A stretch of 64,000 bases of DNA from Cercis canadensis (GCA_003255065.1 QAOA01002080.1:345330-409329), one strand, 5' to 3'; shown: positions 1-12,600, counted from the stretch's first letter. A program made the numbers and translations. Notes: generated by a model not told the origin, from the letters alone.

Positions 1-1163
1 AAGTATAAATAAATTAAAAAGCACGATTGATCTAACGAAGAATAAAATATATTAAAAATACGTAAGTCTAATACTAAGCAAGTGGTATATGCATTTATAA
101 TCGATTATTAAAATGTTCAATCACAAACTTTTTAATTGTTTGCTCTTTCTTCATTATTGTTAATCGGGGAGCATCGTATAGATACTTTTTTCTTTTATTT
201 TTTTCATANACTTTTTTCTTTTCTTTTTTTCATAAAAAAAAAGTATAGCTTATATGTGGACCCAATGTTAATTATTGGCATGATGACACAACAATATGCA
301 GAGAAAAAGGAAAAAAAAAAATATTAATTTGCATAGAAATTGTGGTGAAAGTTTGATTCAAAAATAGTCGTATGAGAAAAAAAAAAAATTCAGACATATG
401 ACAGGCCACCCGAATATAATTAGTTTCTCAAATATAATTACTTAATTATAATTTGAAGGGCATCTATCTATCTAATAGTGACTGTAGTCTGTAGGGCATA
501 AACCAACCAACAGCGTGGGATGACTAAGGAAAAGAATCAAACCAAACCATGAGGACGAAGCGTCTTAAATATATTAATTCCAAAATGAATTAGATCAAAG
601 TCAAATTGTGGCAAAAATATCTGGGACATTTTAAACTAAGTTGTTAGTATTAATTATAGTTGATTCTCCTAATCTTAATTAGCATAAATGGTTTGTCTTT
701 AATGTGAGCAGAAAAGTAATTTGGTTAAAATAAGGTGTAATTTTTTTGTTAGATAAACTAAGTTAGACCTTTTTGTATTAAAAATATTAGAACAAATATT
801 TAAATATGAAACCTTAATCTTCGAAAAATCTCAGATCAATTTTGTAAATTGTATACAAATTGACCCAAACACTATCTCATCGTTACAAATTGACCCAAAC
901 TTTGAAAGCATTATTTGACCCACGTGCGTAATTTATAGGGTACCTTAAAAATGCAGGACTTAGAACTATCCTTTTGTAGGAGAATTTAAATGATGAAAAT
1001 TGAAGTGCAAGACATCCCCCCCCCTGTACTGTATATCTTAACTTTCAACCTTTCATTATTTTATTCATTCCTAGTTTGAACGATTTCTAAAATCTAAACC
1101 TTTTGCCTTTTGGTCTCAAATCCCATGTACGTGCCCTTAATAATGTTCTTTTGAATCTTTACT
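1..1163. other. AT-rich intergenic DNA upstream of first ERF
   Basis: I see no gene here. A single N at 210 is flanked by two copies of a T-rich stretch, which looks like a contig join. At 914-933 there is a TTGACCCACGTGCGTAATTT element (W-box core beside a G-box) that has relatives upstream of two other ERF genes in the window. Confidence 0.6.
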
Positions 1164-1368
1164 ATGTGGTTTATAAATATAGGAGAGCATGCACTCAAAT
1201 CTTCATTCACAACCCATAAGAAGAAAATTCCACGGGAAAAACCAAAAAAAAAAAAGTGCAAGTGCAAAGAATTGAGAGGCGAGAAAGAAATCCAGGATGG
1301 ATTTTGATTATTCTTTGTTGGAATGCCAAAATCCTGAGTGCTCCCCTTCAAATTCCTGCGCTTCATGG
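1164..1368 (+). repeat. Duplicated promoter and 5' end of the ERF at 1506, probably an assembly overlap
   Basis: This stretch repeats the promoter, leader and first codons of the gene at 1506. It contains TATAAATA at 1172-1179, the same leader, and an ATG at about 1296 followed by the same first 22 or so codons. The copy stops at a single N (1369), after which the promoter starts again. Differences between copies are few (small indels in A runs, one or two substitutions). An N exactly at the junction suggests an unmerged overlap or second haplotype, not a real tandem duplication, although a real 5' partial duplication cannot be excluded. Confidence 0.7.
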
Positions 1369-1377
1369 NCTATATGG

Positions 1378-1387
1378 TATATAAATA
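1378..1387 (+). promoter_or_regulatory. TATA box of ERF at 1506
   Basis: TATATAAATA lies about 120 bases upstream of the ATG and is followed by an A-rich leader. Spacing fits a plant core promoter. Confidence 0.6.
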
Positions 1388-1505
1388 TAGGAGAGCATGC
1401 ACTCAAATCTTCATTCACGACCCATAAGAAGTAAAATTCCACAGGAAAAACCCCAAAAAAAAAAGTGCTAGTGCAAAGAATTGAGAGGCGAGAAAGAAAT
1501 CCAGG

Positions 1506-2120
1506 ATGGATTTTGATTATTCTTTGTTGGAATGCCAAAATCCTGAGTGCTCCCCTTCAAATTCCTGCGCTTCATGGGAATCTTTGTCGTGGGAAGAGAT
1601 ATTTTTACTCAACAATAACGACATCCTCCCCTTCCACTTGAATGACTTGTCACAAGACAATGTTGTAAAGAAGGAATCAAATTCTTCATCCTCAATGGGA
1701 GAAGAGGTGCAAGCAGCAGCAGCAACAGTAGCAACATTACCACCTCTGGCTAAGAAGAATGATAGAGGAAAGAGGGCGTACAAAGGAGTGAGGAGACGGA
1801 CATGGGGAAAATTTGCGGCGGAGATAAGGGATTCCACAAGAAAAGGTGCTCGAGTGTGGATTGGAACATTTGAGACTGCTCAAGCAGCTGCTTTAGCTTA
1901 TGATCAAGCAGCTTTCTTGATGCGGGGATCGCTGGCCTCACTTAACTATCCACAGCATGTGGTGAGGGAGTCTCTTGTTGAATTTGGTTGTAAGCCTTGG
2001 GGAAATGCTTCCTCTTCCTCTTCCTCACCTGTGTTGGAACTCAAGAAGAGGTACACCTTGAGAACTAGATCCAACAATATTAACACTAACAAGATCAGCA
2101 AAAGGAATTGTAGCAATTAA
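1506..2120 (+). CDS. ERF1B-like AP2/ERF factor, C-terminally truncated
   Basis: Single-exon group IXc ERF of 204 residues. The acidic N-terminus ([15 protein letters not shown]) matches the type seen at 38290 and 52259. The AP2/ERF domain is at about residues 92-149, with the ERF-type Ala and Asp of the [10 protein letters not shown] segment, so GCC-box binding would be expected. Two things are odd. The near-invariant RPWG of the first strand is RTWG (Thr99), and the usual LNFP end is LNYP. The [11 protein letters not shown] basic motif is present, but the protein stops before the EDLL activation motif. Decayed remains of that motif lie just downstream. It may act as a non-activating DNA-binding protein or be a young pseudogene. 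The start is the ATG after a TATA box and leader. Confidence 0.85.
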   Translation: MDFDYSLLECQNPECSPSNSCASWESLSWEEIFLLNNNDILPFHLNDLSQDNVVKKESNSSSSMGEEVQAAAATVATLPPLAKKNDRGKRAYKGVRRRTWGKFAAEIRDSTRKGARVWIGTFETAQAAALAYDQAAFLMRGSLASLNYPQHVVRESLVEFGCKPWGNASSSSSSPVLELKKRYTLRTRSNNINTNKISKRNCSN

Positions 2121-2200
2121 CTCACAAGATACTCAAAATGCCTTGCTCTTAGAGCCAGGACTTGGGAACTCAATATTAATTTAGAGCAACTTTTGAGCTT
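2121..2200 (+). pseudogene. Decayed EDLL-motif remnant of ERF at 1506
   Basis: Downstream of the stop, bases at about 2137-2197 still align with the codons for the [18 protein letters not shown] tail of the sister genes, but in changing frames. An extra few bases in the middle and the upstream TAA keep it untranslated. This shows that the truncation is secondary loss. Confidence 0.7.
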
Positions 2201-4050
2201 CACCACATCTGAGAATGCTAATATTTCTCATCTTCGATCCTATTCATATATTTCTTCTTTTCTCTCTTTCTTTAATTCATTCATTTCCTTCTCTTGTAAC
2301 AACAACAAAATGTCTATGTATTCAATTTTTTTAGAAGAATTTTTCACAATAAAGGAAATGGCTTTTGAAATACACCCATGATATATATAAGAGTTAAATA
2401 TATTTTTTGTCTTTGAATTATTTTTTAAATGTCACTTTAATCATTTATTTATTTTTTGTGTTATTTTGGTTAGAGGTGTCAAAATGGGTTGGGCCCGTTG
2501 GGTTGGCCCGCCCCGCCATGCAAAAGGGTTGGGTTGGGTTAAGGTTTTGTTGGCCCATTTAAAAGCGGGTTTCTGGCCCCCCCCCCCCCCCCCCCCCCCG
2601 NNNNNNNNNNNNNNNNNNNNNNNNAAAAAATATATTTTATTCTCTATATGATATATTTTTGTATTTGATATTGGCCAACATGACTAGGGAACAGAAAATG
2701 AATGCATCACTACAGTTAAGTGATACTGCCTCGTTATTGTGGTTGAAGTAAAAGCTGTAATGAGCAACGCACAAGACCTTCATTGAGTAAAATTCAAGTG
2801 ATGCCATCTAATTTCGTTATTATGCCTTGCCACAAAATGGTGTGGTGACAAGATTTAAGGATAAATTCTTGTTAACTAATGTCATGCATTGTGATGCAGC
2901 AAAGCAATCAAATTAATGTGAGAATGTGCATAAATAAGTTTTGGGGTTTAAAATGGATCATCAATGAGGATTTTAACAAATTAAGAGAGAGTTAGAGGAG
3001 ATGAGACACCCCTAAACCAGTAACATGTATGAAAAAAACAAAAAGTGAAAAGAGAATAAAGTAGAATTAGGAATAGGGGGAATTAAAAGGAAAAATAGCG
3101 ACCAATTTTTTTTATAATTTAAAATATATTTTATTTATTACTTCATCTATTTTAAAAAAATTATTTATATATAGGAGAAAATTAAAAAAAGAACGTGAAA
3201 TTTTAAGGGGAACTAAAGTTAAGTATATCACGTGCGGGAGTTGACAGTCAAGCGATGGTGCAGTGCACTGTGCACACATGTTCTATAGATAGGACTGGAG
3301 TTACCTACGGGCTCACGTGCCTCTTTCTTTAGATTCTAAATTTCTAATTGGAGAAATTGCGGCGAAAGTTAGCTTGCCAATCCCATCATCCATTTCTGGT
3401 TGTTAATTACATTTGTCGTCGATTTCTCCTAGGTTTCCTTTGGTCTTGGTCTTTTCAAGGCAATTTCTCATTGTACTTTGTAACTACGAGTAACTTTGGA
3501 CGCAAAATTTTTATAATATAAAATATTTATATTTAGCTATTATTGACATAAGTAATGTTAAATAAACTACATTATAGTTTGTTACCCTACCCCATTCTTT
3601 TAAATTTAATATGACCATAGTATATTCAACATTGGCATCTATAAATCTATTTGGTCTGCCTCTGACTTGAAAACTATAGGATGGAAATGGACCAAGTGTG
3701 TTTTTTGTTTAACCAAAAATAGGGGACAAATGGACAATAAAAATGTTTCCACGGAAAGAAGAGCGCTGAATCATTTGGGTCAGATTTAGAAAGAAAGGGG
3801 AATAGATTCATGTACCTGCGTCCTTTACGCTATAGAACCTAGAATGCGTGAAACATGGCTTATAAATTACCTAACAATAGCTAGTGGGATACTGACATTC
3901 ATTAATTAAATACATCCAGAGAAGGAGGCCTTCATTCAAACTTTACATAAATTAATTAAGACATTTTAAATAATTCTAACTAATCAATTCATAATTTTTT
4001 TTTTTTTTTTCTGGTGGCTCCACTAATATTAGTATACTGGTGTCAACTGA
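2201..4050. other. Intergenic region with a probable hAT end and an assembly gap
   Basis: No gene is recognised. At 2471 a TAGAGGTGTCAAAATGGG stretch begins, followed by GGGCC-rich sequence. This resembles the ends of plant hAT elements, but it runs into a C homopolymer and a 24-base N gap, so its other end and target duplication cannot be tested. A G-box (CACGTG) occurs near 3229 and 3313. The segment from about 3780 resembles 19260-19800 and looks like an older duplication. Confidence 0.5.
2601..2624. other. Assembly gap (24 N)
   Basis: A run of N follows a C homopolymer that began inside the GC-rich repeat. Confidence 0.98.
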
Positions 4051-4215
4051 ATTGTAGATTATGTTGGTCACAAAGTTTTCATCGTTAAAAGATAGTCTTG
4101 TATTCAAGGCTTCTCATTAACAAAATAAATATTTCAAAGTGCTCAATATACAAAACTATACCTATAAATTTAATAAATTTGACTTTATCCAAAAATTGAG
4201 GTTAAACCCTAGCTC
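4051..4215. repeat. Diverged duplicate block, copy 1
   Basis: By eye this aligns with 29579-29758. Shared landmarks are TCACAAAG, AGTCTTGTATTCA, CTCATT and the closing GGTTAA. In the second copy the block ends exactly at the transposon insertion at 29761. Confidence 0.6.
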
Positions 4216-4988
4216 TTGGGTTAAAAAAAGAAAAAAAATACTAATCCACTCCTCATTTTGGTCAAAAATACGGAGGCATCCACACAATAATTAAGGACTT
4301 ATTATCAGNTGAAAGATAGAAAAAAAAAATTTGATCAATTAATAAAGATTTTTTTTTATGTGAATAAATTAATAAAAATTTGTGGATGTGTATATAACAG
4401 AGCTCTGTTTGTGTACATAACATAATTCTAATTGTTTTAATTGCTTTGCATAAGAAGACGATAAATAATTGGATTCTCAATTCAACTCCCCTCCCGGAAC
4501 TTATATCATCCATCATTCAGTGCTAGTGCTTTGCTAATTGCTACGTATGCACTCTGTTGGCAATTGGTGTCCCAGGTTGACACATGAAAATCCCATGTGC
4601 CAACGTTCTTTTCAAGTCCAAGCATTTATATCATTATTTCTTGTGCCTATCTGTATTGACAATTCTTTTATCTAAATTATCAATTAACAAATATCCTAAG
4701 AAAAAATAACAAAAAAAGTAAAGAAAATTATAAATATAGCATAAATGAAGTGAATAATGATACTTCAAGTTCAAGGTGTTGCAGCAACACTGCAACCAAT
4801 ACCGTTATTATTAATTACTCGTTAGCTATTCGAGAACTAAAGTTTTAAATATTTCTTTATACTTTAATATTGTAATACGAATCTGTGCACACACATGGAG
4901 ATGGTGGGTCAGGGTGCGGTAGCCTGTGCAGAGAGAAGAAAATAGGCAACCCATGTTTTCAACGAATTAATTAATAACAAATTTGAAT

Positions 4989-5411
4989 ATGAATACCTCT
5001 TTCTTTGAGTACCCAGATTGGGAAAGCTGGAAGGAGGCTTCAGATATTTTGTTGGAACCTTTGTCGACGATCACACTAGTTCAGTTTCACAATTAATGAC
5101 ACAGAGGCAAAGCAAATGGGGATGGTGTGTGAAGCCAAGAGATCAGAGATACAACCAGGAATAGCACCAGGGTTTTGCTTGGAACCTTCGATAGTGCAGA
5201 AGCAGCTGCTTTAGCTTATGATCAAGCTGCATTTTCCATCAACACTCTACTCTCAACTTTCCAGTTCAAAGGGTCCGGGAGTCTCTGCAAGAGATCAAGA
5301 ATGGTTATTGGTGGGGCTAGAGGACTTGGGAAGCAACTTCTCACCATTATCTGATCAAACTCCAAGCTTGTTCGTCAATTTGGAGTTAATATCTCTTTGT
5401 AATAATATTTG
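4989..5411 (+). pseudogene. Decayed ERF1B-like gene, sister of the ERF at 40190
   Basis: The ATG at 4989 opens a recognisable N-terminus (MNTSFFEYPDWESW...SDILLEP) that hits a stop after about 35 codons. From about 5127 the rest of the gene follows as pieces. The first half of the AP2 domain is missing; the second half ([21 protein letters not shown]) is readable. The MRGP codons are deleted. The text then jumps from the NGY codons directly to the LEDLG codons, and the EDLL motif loses a few more codons. The tail (TISDQTPS) and a 3' region with TTTGATTGTTGAGAGTTAAAT match the gene at 40190 closely. At least four separate deletions make function unlikely. Confidence 0.85.
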
Positions 5412-6397
5412 ATTGTTGAGAGTTAAATCTTTCTCTCTCTCTGTCCACGCCAACTCACAAATTTGTTTACTGGGATAACTATTGTTAAAATATACAAGAT
5501 AGATAATTGTGGCAAGATATAATTACAGTCAGACTATTTAAATTTCAACACAAAATTATTTAAGTCTACATTTTTGGAAAAACCCAAAATTAGATATCAA
5601 ATTAAAAATGATCCTTTCTCTATTTGTAATGCACACATGTGGTGGTGGGATCAAGGTGCTGATTGAATCTAGCATCGTTGGCATATATTAAATGAATCCA
5701 TATTATTATATTCCCAAATTTGTCGTTATGGAGTTATCTTTTGATCCCAGGTTAAATTTTTAAAGCCCCCACCCTGTACCCAAATAAAATCTGTTGGTTT
5801 TCATATTAACAAAAATAAAATACAATATTTTATCTTAAGTGGTTATTTATCTAGCTTTAAGATTTGGAGAAATTTTTAAGACCCAAAAATAAATCTTAGT
5901 ATACTTGTTTTGTTTATTTTAGTGTTATTATTAACCACTTAAATATTTGCGCATTGAGAGTTTTTGAAAAAAAGATATGAAAAAATGGGTTGTAATATAA
6001 ATATTTTATCATTGACAAAAAAAAAAAAACAATATGTTGGTTCTCTTTGTCTTTGGTATGAATATCATTATTTTTAGCCCAAAAAATATGTCATTATTGA
6101 GTTTGTTGGAATAATATAATAACGATGGATTTTTCCGCAAAAGATTGTACTATATGCTTTCTTTGTCTCTTTTCTTTTTCCAAAAAATAATAAAATAAAT
6201 TGATTGCAATAATATGTTTATTTAGAGGACTAAACTATGAAATGAAAAAAAAAGGTACTCTTTTTTATTTCAAAATTATATTTTTTTGTGCTGTATTAAT
6301 ATTGTATATGTACATTTTGAAGTAATTGGTGGTGCAGCAAGGCTGTAAAATCAAAGAGTCGAGACAAAATATGTCCGGTATATGCGTTGGTTGGGCC
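5412..6397. other. AT-rich intergenic region
   Basis: The start carries the 3' flank shared with the gene at 40190, including a short CT run. I see no gene in the remainder. Confidence 0.6.
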
Positions 6398-6405
6398 TAT
6401 AAATA
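6398..6405 (+). promoter_or_regulatory. TATA box of ERF at 6478
   Basis: TATAAATA lies 80 bases upstream of the ATG, with an AGAAAGAAG-rich leader between. The surrounding TTCGG/TGGGCC-CTATAAATA context recurs at the gene at 20819. Confidence 0.65.
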
Positions 6406-6477
6406 ATTAATAGACACAGCTGAAGGAGACGAAAATATAAAGAAAGTCATTTACAGAAAGAAGAAAGAAAGAAGAGT

Positions 6478-7194
6478 ATGAATTCCTCTTTCTTTCTACG
6501 CCCAGATTGGGACATATGGCACGAGTGCTCTTCAGATTTTCTGTTGGAATCTTGTTCAACCACAACCACTACTCATTGTCATCATCTTCTCCATGATTCC
6601 CTTTCCTTTGATATGGTGGACCTGCACTACTCCACAGATCCACAACCACACCAGGCAGTGACACCAACCTTAGAGTTACAGAAAAATAGCAATAAGGCAA
6701 AGCAAACAGAGAGGTCTGACTCTGAAGCCGCACTAGTACAACTGCAGCGTGTTAACAGCAAGGACAGATCGTACATTGGTGTTAGGAAAAGGCCTTGGGG
6801 GAAATTTGCAGCAGAGATTAGAGATACAACAAGACATGGTGCCAGGGTTTGGCTTGGAACCTTTGACACTGCAGAGGCAGCTGCTTTGGCTTATGACCAA
6901 GCTGCTTATTCCATGAGGGGCTCAACTGCCGTTCTTAATTTTCCGGTGGAAAAGGTTCGACAATCTTTGCAGGATATGGAGTATGGCTGCAACAAAGGCT
7001 CTTCTCCTGCATTAGCTCTCAAGCAGAAACACTGCATTCAACGAAAATTGGCAGCAAAGACTCGCAAAAACAAAAGCAAGCCGGGATCGGAGGCAACAAG
7101 TGTGGTGGTGCTAGAGGACTTGGGAGTTGACTATCTTGAGCAGCTTCTTGCCTTATCTGATCAAAATGCAAGCCCTAGGACCCATTTCAAATAA
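6478..7194 (+). CDS. ERF1B-like ethylene-response factor (group IXc)
   Basis: Intact single-exon ERF of 238 residues, expected to be a nuclear GCC-box activator of ethylene/jasmonate defence genes. The N-terminus ([12 protein letters not shown] and [12 protein letters not shown]) is the acidic region shared across this cluster. The AP2 domain is at about residues 99-156 with [14 protein letters not shown] and WLGTFD. A CSPVVALK-type basic motif follows ([16 protein letters not shown]), then an RKNK stretch that may help nuclear import. The EDLL motif ([16 protein letters not shown]) lies at about 209-224. Closest relative in the window is the gene at 20819, with near-identical AP2 and downstream residues. 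A unit of unknown nature on the opposite strand follows from about 8.1 kb. Confidence 0.95.
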   Translation: MNSSFFLRPDWDIWHECSSDFLLESCSTTTTTHCHHLLHDSLSFDMVDLHYSTDPQPHQAVTPTLELQKNSNKAKQTERSDSEAALVQLQRVNSKDRSYIGVRKRPWGKFAAEIRDTTRHGARVWLGTFDTAEAAALAYDQAAYSMRGSTAVLNFPVEKVRQSLQDMEYGCNKGSSPALALKQKHCIQRKLAAKTRKNKSKPGSEATSVVVLEDLGVDYLEQLLALSDQNASPRTHFK

Positions 7195-8099
7195 ATTTAC
7201 TTTTACTAAAATAATGTCCTTTACCCCTCCGCTTTTATCTGTTGAGACACATTGACGGTTACTCTCTTGATTTGTAATAAATCTCTTAGTAACAAGTTCA
7301 ATTGATCGTGGTAGTAAGATTTATTTTTTGAACTAGAGTTTATACAATGAAGTGTTGTTTATCCCCTTCCATAATTCATTTATTCTGTTTCAATGAAATT
7401 TAAGCATAAGACCTTTATGATAGAATATATAAGTTGTTAAAGCATTATAATCAGATTGTAGTTGTAGGATGTTAGAATTGAATTATAGAAACAACTGATT
7501 AGGCTAACCCGTTTCTAGTCTCATTTCATAGTCATCGAGTTAGTTTCTTTTGAATGCTTTCTTCCCGAAGATATTGACCATCTTCATCTTGCGGAGATAA
7601 TTAATCTATGAGGTGCTTCACATTTCAAATAATATAGACTTGGATAAGTGTCACTTTCACCCAAGAATTTTACATCATTTACCTTACCTTGACAAAAGGA
7701 ACGTGTTTCTTTAGGGGAGAAAAGATAAAGACGATAGTGCTGAAATATAGCTATCCTCCATTCGGCTTGCCACATAATGATAATCTATACTTGAAAGTAC
7801 AATTTGTTTTTAATGCACTATTTATTTAGTTAAATTGTATGAACTGTTAATGCATTCATCGAATCAATTATAAATAAAGTGCAATAATATTTTCGTTTTC
7901 CTTTCTATTAGAAATGGTGGGAGAGTGTTGAAGCGTTGCTTCAAATTACACATGAAATTACGCGTATCACCTAGAAAAGATATATTTAACAAGGTTAAAA
8001 TCTGGAAGAAAAGTAGAACGAGAGACATAGGATTTGATCTTTACATATTGCTAATGAACTGCCTGCGCTTAACTAAAAAAGTGACTTACAGATAATAAG
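7195..8099. other. 3' flank and AT-rich intergenic DNA
   Basis: No gene is recognised. The part near 7580-7770 has short ORFs on the minus strand without any familiar motif. Confidence 0.5.
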
Positions 8100-10950
8100 T
8101 TTTCGAAATGAAATAAGACAACATTGTACCTTGCAAATAGTAACAGAGAACTAGTTAAATACAGTCTAGTCTAGGTATTTAGTCTCATTAGACCAAATGG
8201 GTAATGACTAATGAGTGACTTAAATATCAGCATCACAGCAGCATGAACAACTTCCTTTCTTTAGGCCATTTATGCTGTCTGGGAAATGGAGAGAACAAAA
8301 CTATAGGAGCTGCAATTGTTTGTTTCATTGCTGGACAATACCATCATCAATATGGCTGTGATCATGAAATGAATATTCTAAAGCAAAAAAAGAGAAGTTG
8401 TAAAGTTACCCTCAGATATTAATCTGTACACAAAACCAAAGTTAACCATCAGTAAACAAAACCAACTTGTACCTGTTGGACACCAAGTAATTGATAAGAT
8501 TATTTACCAGTGATAGCCAACACTCAGACAAAGGGTCAGAAAACAAAATAAGCATGCCTGTATAGGGAAAAAGAAACATCAACGAAGATAATACAATAAG
8601 TATCAGATGTCCACAGAGAACAAAAGAAGTGTTTGTACGGACATTGTAAACTAAGTTAACTAGTCTCTCAACTCTTTTCTTAAGCAAGTATATATATATA
8701 TATGAAGAACAGATTTAAAAAAGCATCATTATTGAATTCAATGAACATATAATTGGAGCCTATTATGATAAAACAAAACCAACATCACTATGCTTTTTAA
8801 GTACCAACACCTATTGGCATAGCAATGCATCTGGCCCTTAATTAGCACAAAGTAAAAGAGATACAAAAAGACATGAACAATTATTTGTATCATGTTCTAC
8901 ACTCACTATAAATTATCAAATTGGTATAGAATTTTATTTTACCAGAGAATTTTTTAGAAAGTTTCCAATTTACAAAATGTGGGATATGCTCCCTTAACTT
9001 ACAATAAATTAGTAAACCAAATGGATGCATGCACTAATAACTTATTAATTGCATTTGAGCTTTTCTTTTGCAACTTAGCACAAAGAACTGATAAAAGACA
9101 AATACATGAAAACACAATGTACATAGGATTTACACATCACTCTCCTCTTTACTTCTCATATAATATATAGATCAAAAAAATGCGATTGTAAGAAGTAACA
9201 TTGTCATACATTAATATTATACGTGGAAGATGCTTTTGCAGGCGAAATTGGAGCCTTTTGAAACTCATTCAAGGGCACAATGCATCTTATAATTAAGTTT
9301 CTTTTCCAATTTGATGTTGCAGTATGTGTCGGAAACAACTGCACCTACCTCCATACAAACTGATTCAGGAAATGTAAACTTGCACCTTAATTATATGATC
9401 CATGAAACCTCAATAAAACATTCTTTTCCTGCTCTATAAAGTTCCCTCAATACATTACCATTCAATTGTATAATTACATAAAGACAAGATATAGTAACTT
9501 ACCTACAATGTGGAACTTTGTTTGGTGACACATCTCATATCTTACACTTAATTTCTAGCTCTAATTCCAGAAACACATGCAATAACCACTGAAATAACAT
9601 CAAAGGCAACATGTTCAAAAGCCAATTGATGGAACAGGAAAAAAATTCATCAAGATAACAATACAGAGATTATGATTTACCATCAAAGGACGTTCAACAA
9701 TATGCATACCTTATATATTATTGTAGGGAAGATATAATGCTCATCGTTGATCTTTGGCTTAAACACATCCAATATCATAGAATAACAAACTGAATCCATC
9801 AAAGCTAGGACCATATGCACACGGCAAAGATATCACATTAATTCCACAACCCCAATAATCAGACAGCGCAAAAGATGAATATAAGTAAATGGCATAATTA
9901 TCATCAACATTAGGGAAAGAAAAAGTTTATTACCAACATTTGCAATATCTAAACTGATAGGCAGAACTATCAAATTAAGAGTCCTGTTATTGAGTGGTAA
10001 TGTCACTAATAAAACAAAACACAAGTATGCAAACTAATTAGATAAATTTCCACTTGAAAAAATGAATGTGAAATTGGAGGCGTAAAGAAAATTACTTGAA
10101 TACCTAGCAAATGTAAAATATTAGAGTGAAATGAGAAACTGGGCAAGATTTCAAAAACGAAACTAACGCTCAAAATGCACAAGAAAAATTACAGGTATAA
10201 TAGTGCATCCGGATTAAAGATCCAAATTCTCAAGTGATCATGCAGTGAGAACTGAGAACAGTTAATATCTGGTATATACTAATAGATAAGTAATGAATTA
10301 CTACTTCAATTCTGAGATGATTTTTAAAGTAATAACTAGTGTATTTATTGCATTTTAATCGGGTTCCATTAAAGAGAGTCTTAGAAAAACCTAAGACCAA
10401 ATACAGCAAACAGATAGACCCGGCTAATACGGATACCCATTTGAATCTTCAAGACAATGCCCTGCCTTTCTAAGCAATCAAAAACAATGAAACCGTCTCA
10501 TCGTGAAGCAATTCCAATAGTATTTATTTAAAAAAAAAAAAAAAAAAGATTAGAGAGAAAAAGAAATTCACAGCTACCTGACATCAATATCCAATGTGTG
10601 TGTCGTACACCATCTTCGCTTGAAATATTTTCCTCTGCATGACAGACAAGTAAAAACTGGAAATTCAATAACTCTGAAACAGTAAAATCCGCAAAAATTG
10701 CGTCAGTAATCAGTATTGGGAGAAAAGAGATAGACAACGAGAGAGGAGGCCTCGAAGGTGAAAGATAGGGTTACGAGAAGGAAAAGGGGCAAGAGAGAAA
10801 GGGTGAAGCGGGCTTTTATCCCATCGTGGAAAGGGGTAATTAAAAATTAACCATGTCTGAGGTCCGAAATTACTAAAAACCCTTTGAATAGAGTGAAATG
10901 AGAGGCGATAAAACTGCAGGATAATATGGTAATTTCCAATAACTCTCTTA
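8100..10950 (-). other. Repeated intron-rich transcript-like unit, copy A
   Basis: I do not recognise this as a known gene. Read on the minus strand it aligns by eye in many blocks with the units at 11.0-12.6, 21.7-24.25 and 41.3-44.05 kb. Landmarks are a 5' block (about 10740-10800) with TAACCCTATCTTTCA, an exon-like stretch ending in a splice-donor-like CAG/GTAGCT at about 10576, a second donor-like TTGTAG/GTAAGTT near 9505 in a block shared with copies C and D, and ACAATGTTGTCTT near 8120. No long ORF is conserved between copies, so it may be a non-coding RNA gene or a degenerate protein gene. A (TA)n tract sits at 8689-8702. Confidence 0.45.
10866..10937 (-). promoter_or_regulatory. Conserved putative promoter block of unit copy A
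   Basis: On the + strand it reads TACTAAAAACCC, then after a spacer AGGATAATATGGTAATTTCC. The same pair occurs at the same place in all four copies of the unit, just upstream of the minus-strand 5' block. Promoter function is inferred from position and conservation. Confidence 0.45.
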
Positions 10951-12600
10951 ATGACTCTAAATTTGAAAGCTCAATCAGTAAGTCAATTAAAACTCCTAAC
11001 TAACCAAAAAAAGAACATCAAATTTGAAAGCAAAGGCATAAAATTCAGTTTTACCACTCTTATAATCAGACTTTGTGATAGAAAAATATAACATGTTTTA
11101 TTATATCAGAACCAAAAATTTTATCTGTAATAAATTTAACTAGAGCAACACTATTAGTACATGAGTCCAATTACAACAAAAAGAATGAAAGAGATGATAA
11201 AACTACATTTAGCTGATTCGGAAGATATCTTTGGGCCGAAAAAAAAAACAGAACAAAAACTGAAACATAAGCTCAAGAAAGATTCTTATCACCACTGAGC
11301 TATTCTACTTCAAATATTTGCAGCAAGAAAAAATTTAAGGATCAACTAGCTAGCTAGCATTACTCTTGTACTTCCTTGCACCATATTTGTTGTATCTTTT
11401 AAACTAGCTCTCCAAGGAAAAACTAAGCATCTATTGTTGGCATTAAGCACTCTTCTATGTCTAATATTATCATATATATCTAAATGATGATAAAATTATC
11501 AAAATGGAAGGCAACTAGACAAGGACATGAAGCTTGTAAGGTATCATGTTTATCAGCATTCAAATTGTAGGATTCCTATATGCATTATAGCTGTGTAATT
11601 ATCATCTCAACTGCTCAATTAACCATACACAATAATCAAATTATTTAAAATTCAAAGGCATATATATGTCAAACAATTAAGCTCAAGCAAAATTATATGG
11701 GAAACATTCGTTTGAAAAAAAAGGCACAAATAAATTTCTTTCTTATTTAAAATAACAGTATAAGAAATTTCCTATATAAATTGAATAACCAATTAAGAAA
11801 TTTAAAGGAGAATTATATATAAAACAAAAAAGGACTTAATTTGAATCCATTAATGCTACACTTCTATCCTCTAGCAATAATATCACTCAGAAAACGAACT
11901 ATGACAGTTACAGGAAATACCATGTCCAGAATAAACACCATATTTCTCAAAAGATCAAGTGCTAAACATACTAACTAATGTATTTGTTGCACTTTTTCGG
12001 TACCATGAAAGAACTATAAGATAAATTAAGTTTAAAGATACTTTTGAAATCAGATCAATTATATCTCTATATATAAAATATTCAAATCCCAACAAATAGA
12101 CACCTAGCAGATACCGTGATACATTACAGATACTCATTTGAATCTACTGGATAATTTCTCCCTTTATCAGCAATCAATAACGATCTCATCAAATAATTCA
12201 AATAATTTTTTGCAAAAGAAAAAATCAATGCTAAATACCTCTGATCATAACCAATGTGTTTGTCCTTCACATCTTTCTTTGATATATTTTCCTGTGAATG
12301 ACAGACAGATAAAAACTGGAATCTGGTTACTTTGAAACAGATAATTATCCGTAGAAATTGGGTTAGCATAGAGGGGAAAAAAGGAAAAACGCTTATAGAG
12401 GGCACTTCGTCGTTGAAAGATAGGGTTAGAGATAGGGGAGGCGGAAGAGAGAGAAAAACGGGAACAAGAAACTCCGTTTCTAACGTATAAAATGACTAAA
12501 AAGTAAAAAGCCCATAGATGCAGTACAATACAATGGTAGGGGTTTTAATTTTAAACCTGCAGGACAATACGGTAATTTCAGTTCTCTCTTAATGACTACC
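10951..12600 (-). other. Repeated intron-rich transcript-like unit, copy B
   Basis: Same family as copy A but shorter at its 3' end. Shared landmarks include TGTTGGCATTAAGCACTCTTCT (11437; copies C and D carry it too), AGGATTCCTATATGCATT (11570), ATACTCATTTGAATCTAC (12130), and the exon-like stretch whose donor-like AGAG/GTATTT lies near 12235. The short peptide readable across that exon (HSQENISKKD) resembles that of copy A (HAEENISSED), but neither opens a long frame. No known domain is visible. Confidence 0.45.
12490..12580 (-). promoter_or_regulatory. Conserved putative promoter block of unit copy B
   Basis: Carries ATGACTAAAAA and, further along, AGGACAATACGGTAATTTC, matching the blocks in copies A, C and D. 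Confidence 0.4.

Noticed and set aside
1296-1368. A separate short ERF gene start
   Set aside because: It is the duplicated 5' end of the gene at 1506 and stops at an N, so it is most likely an assembly overlap.
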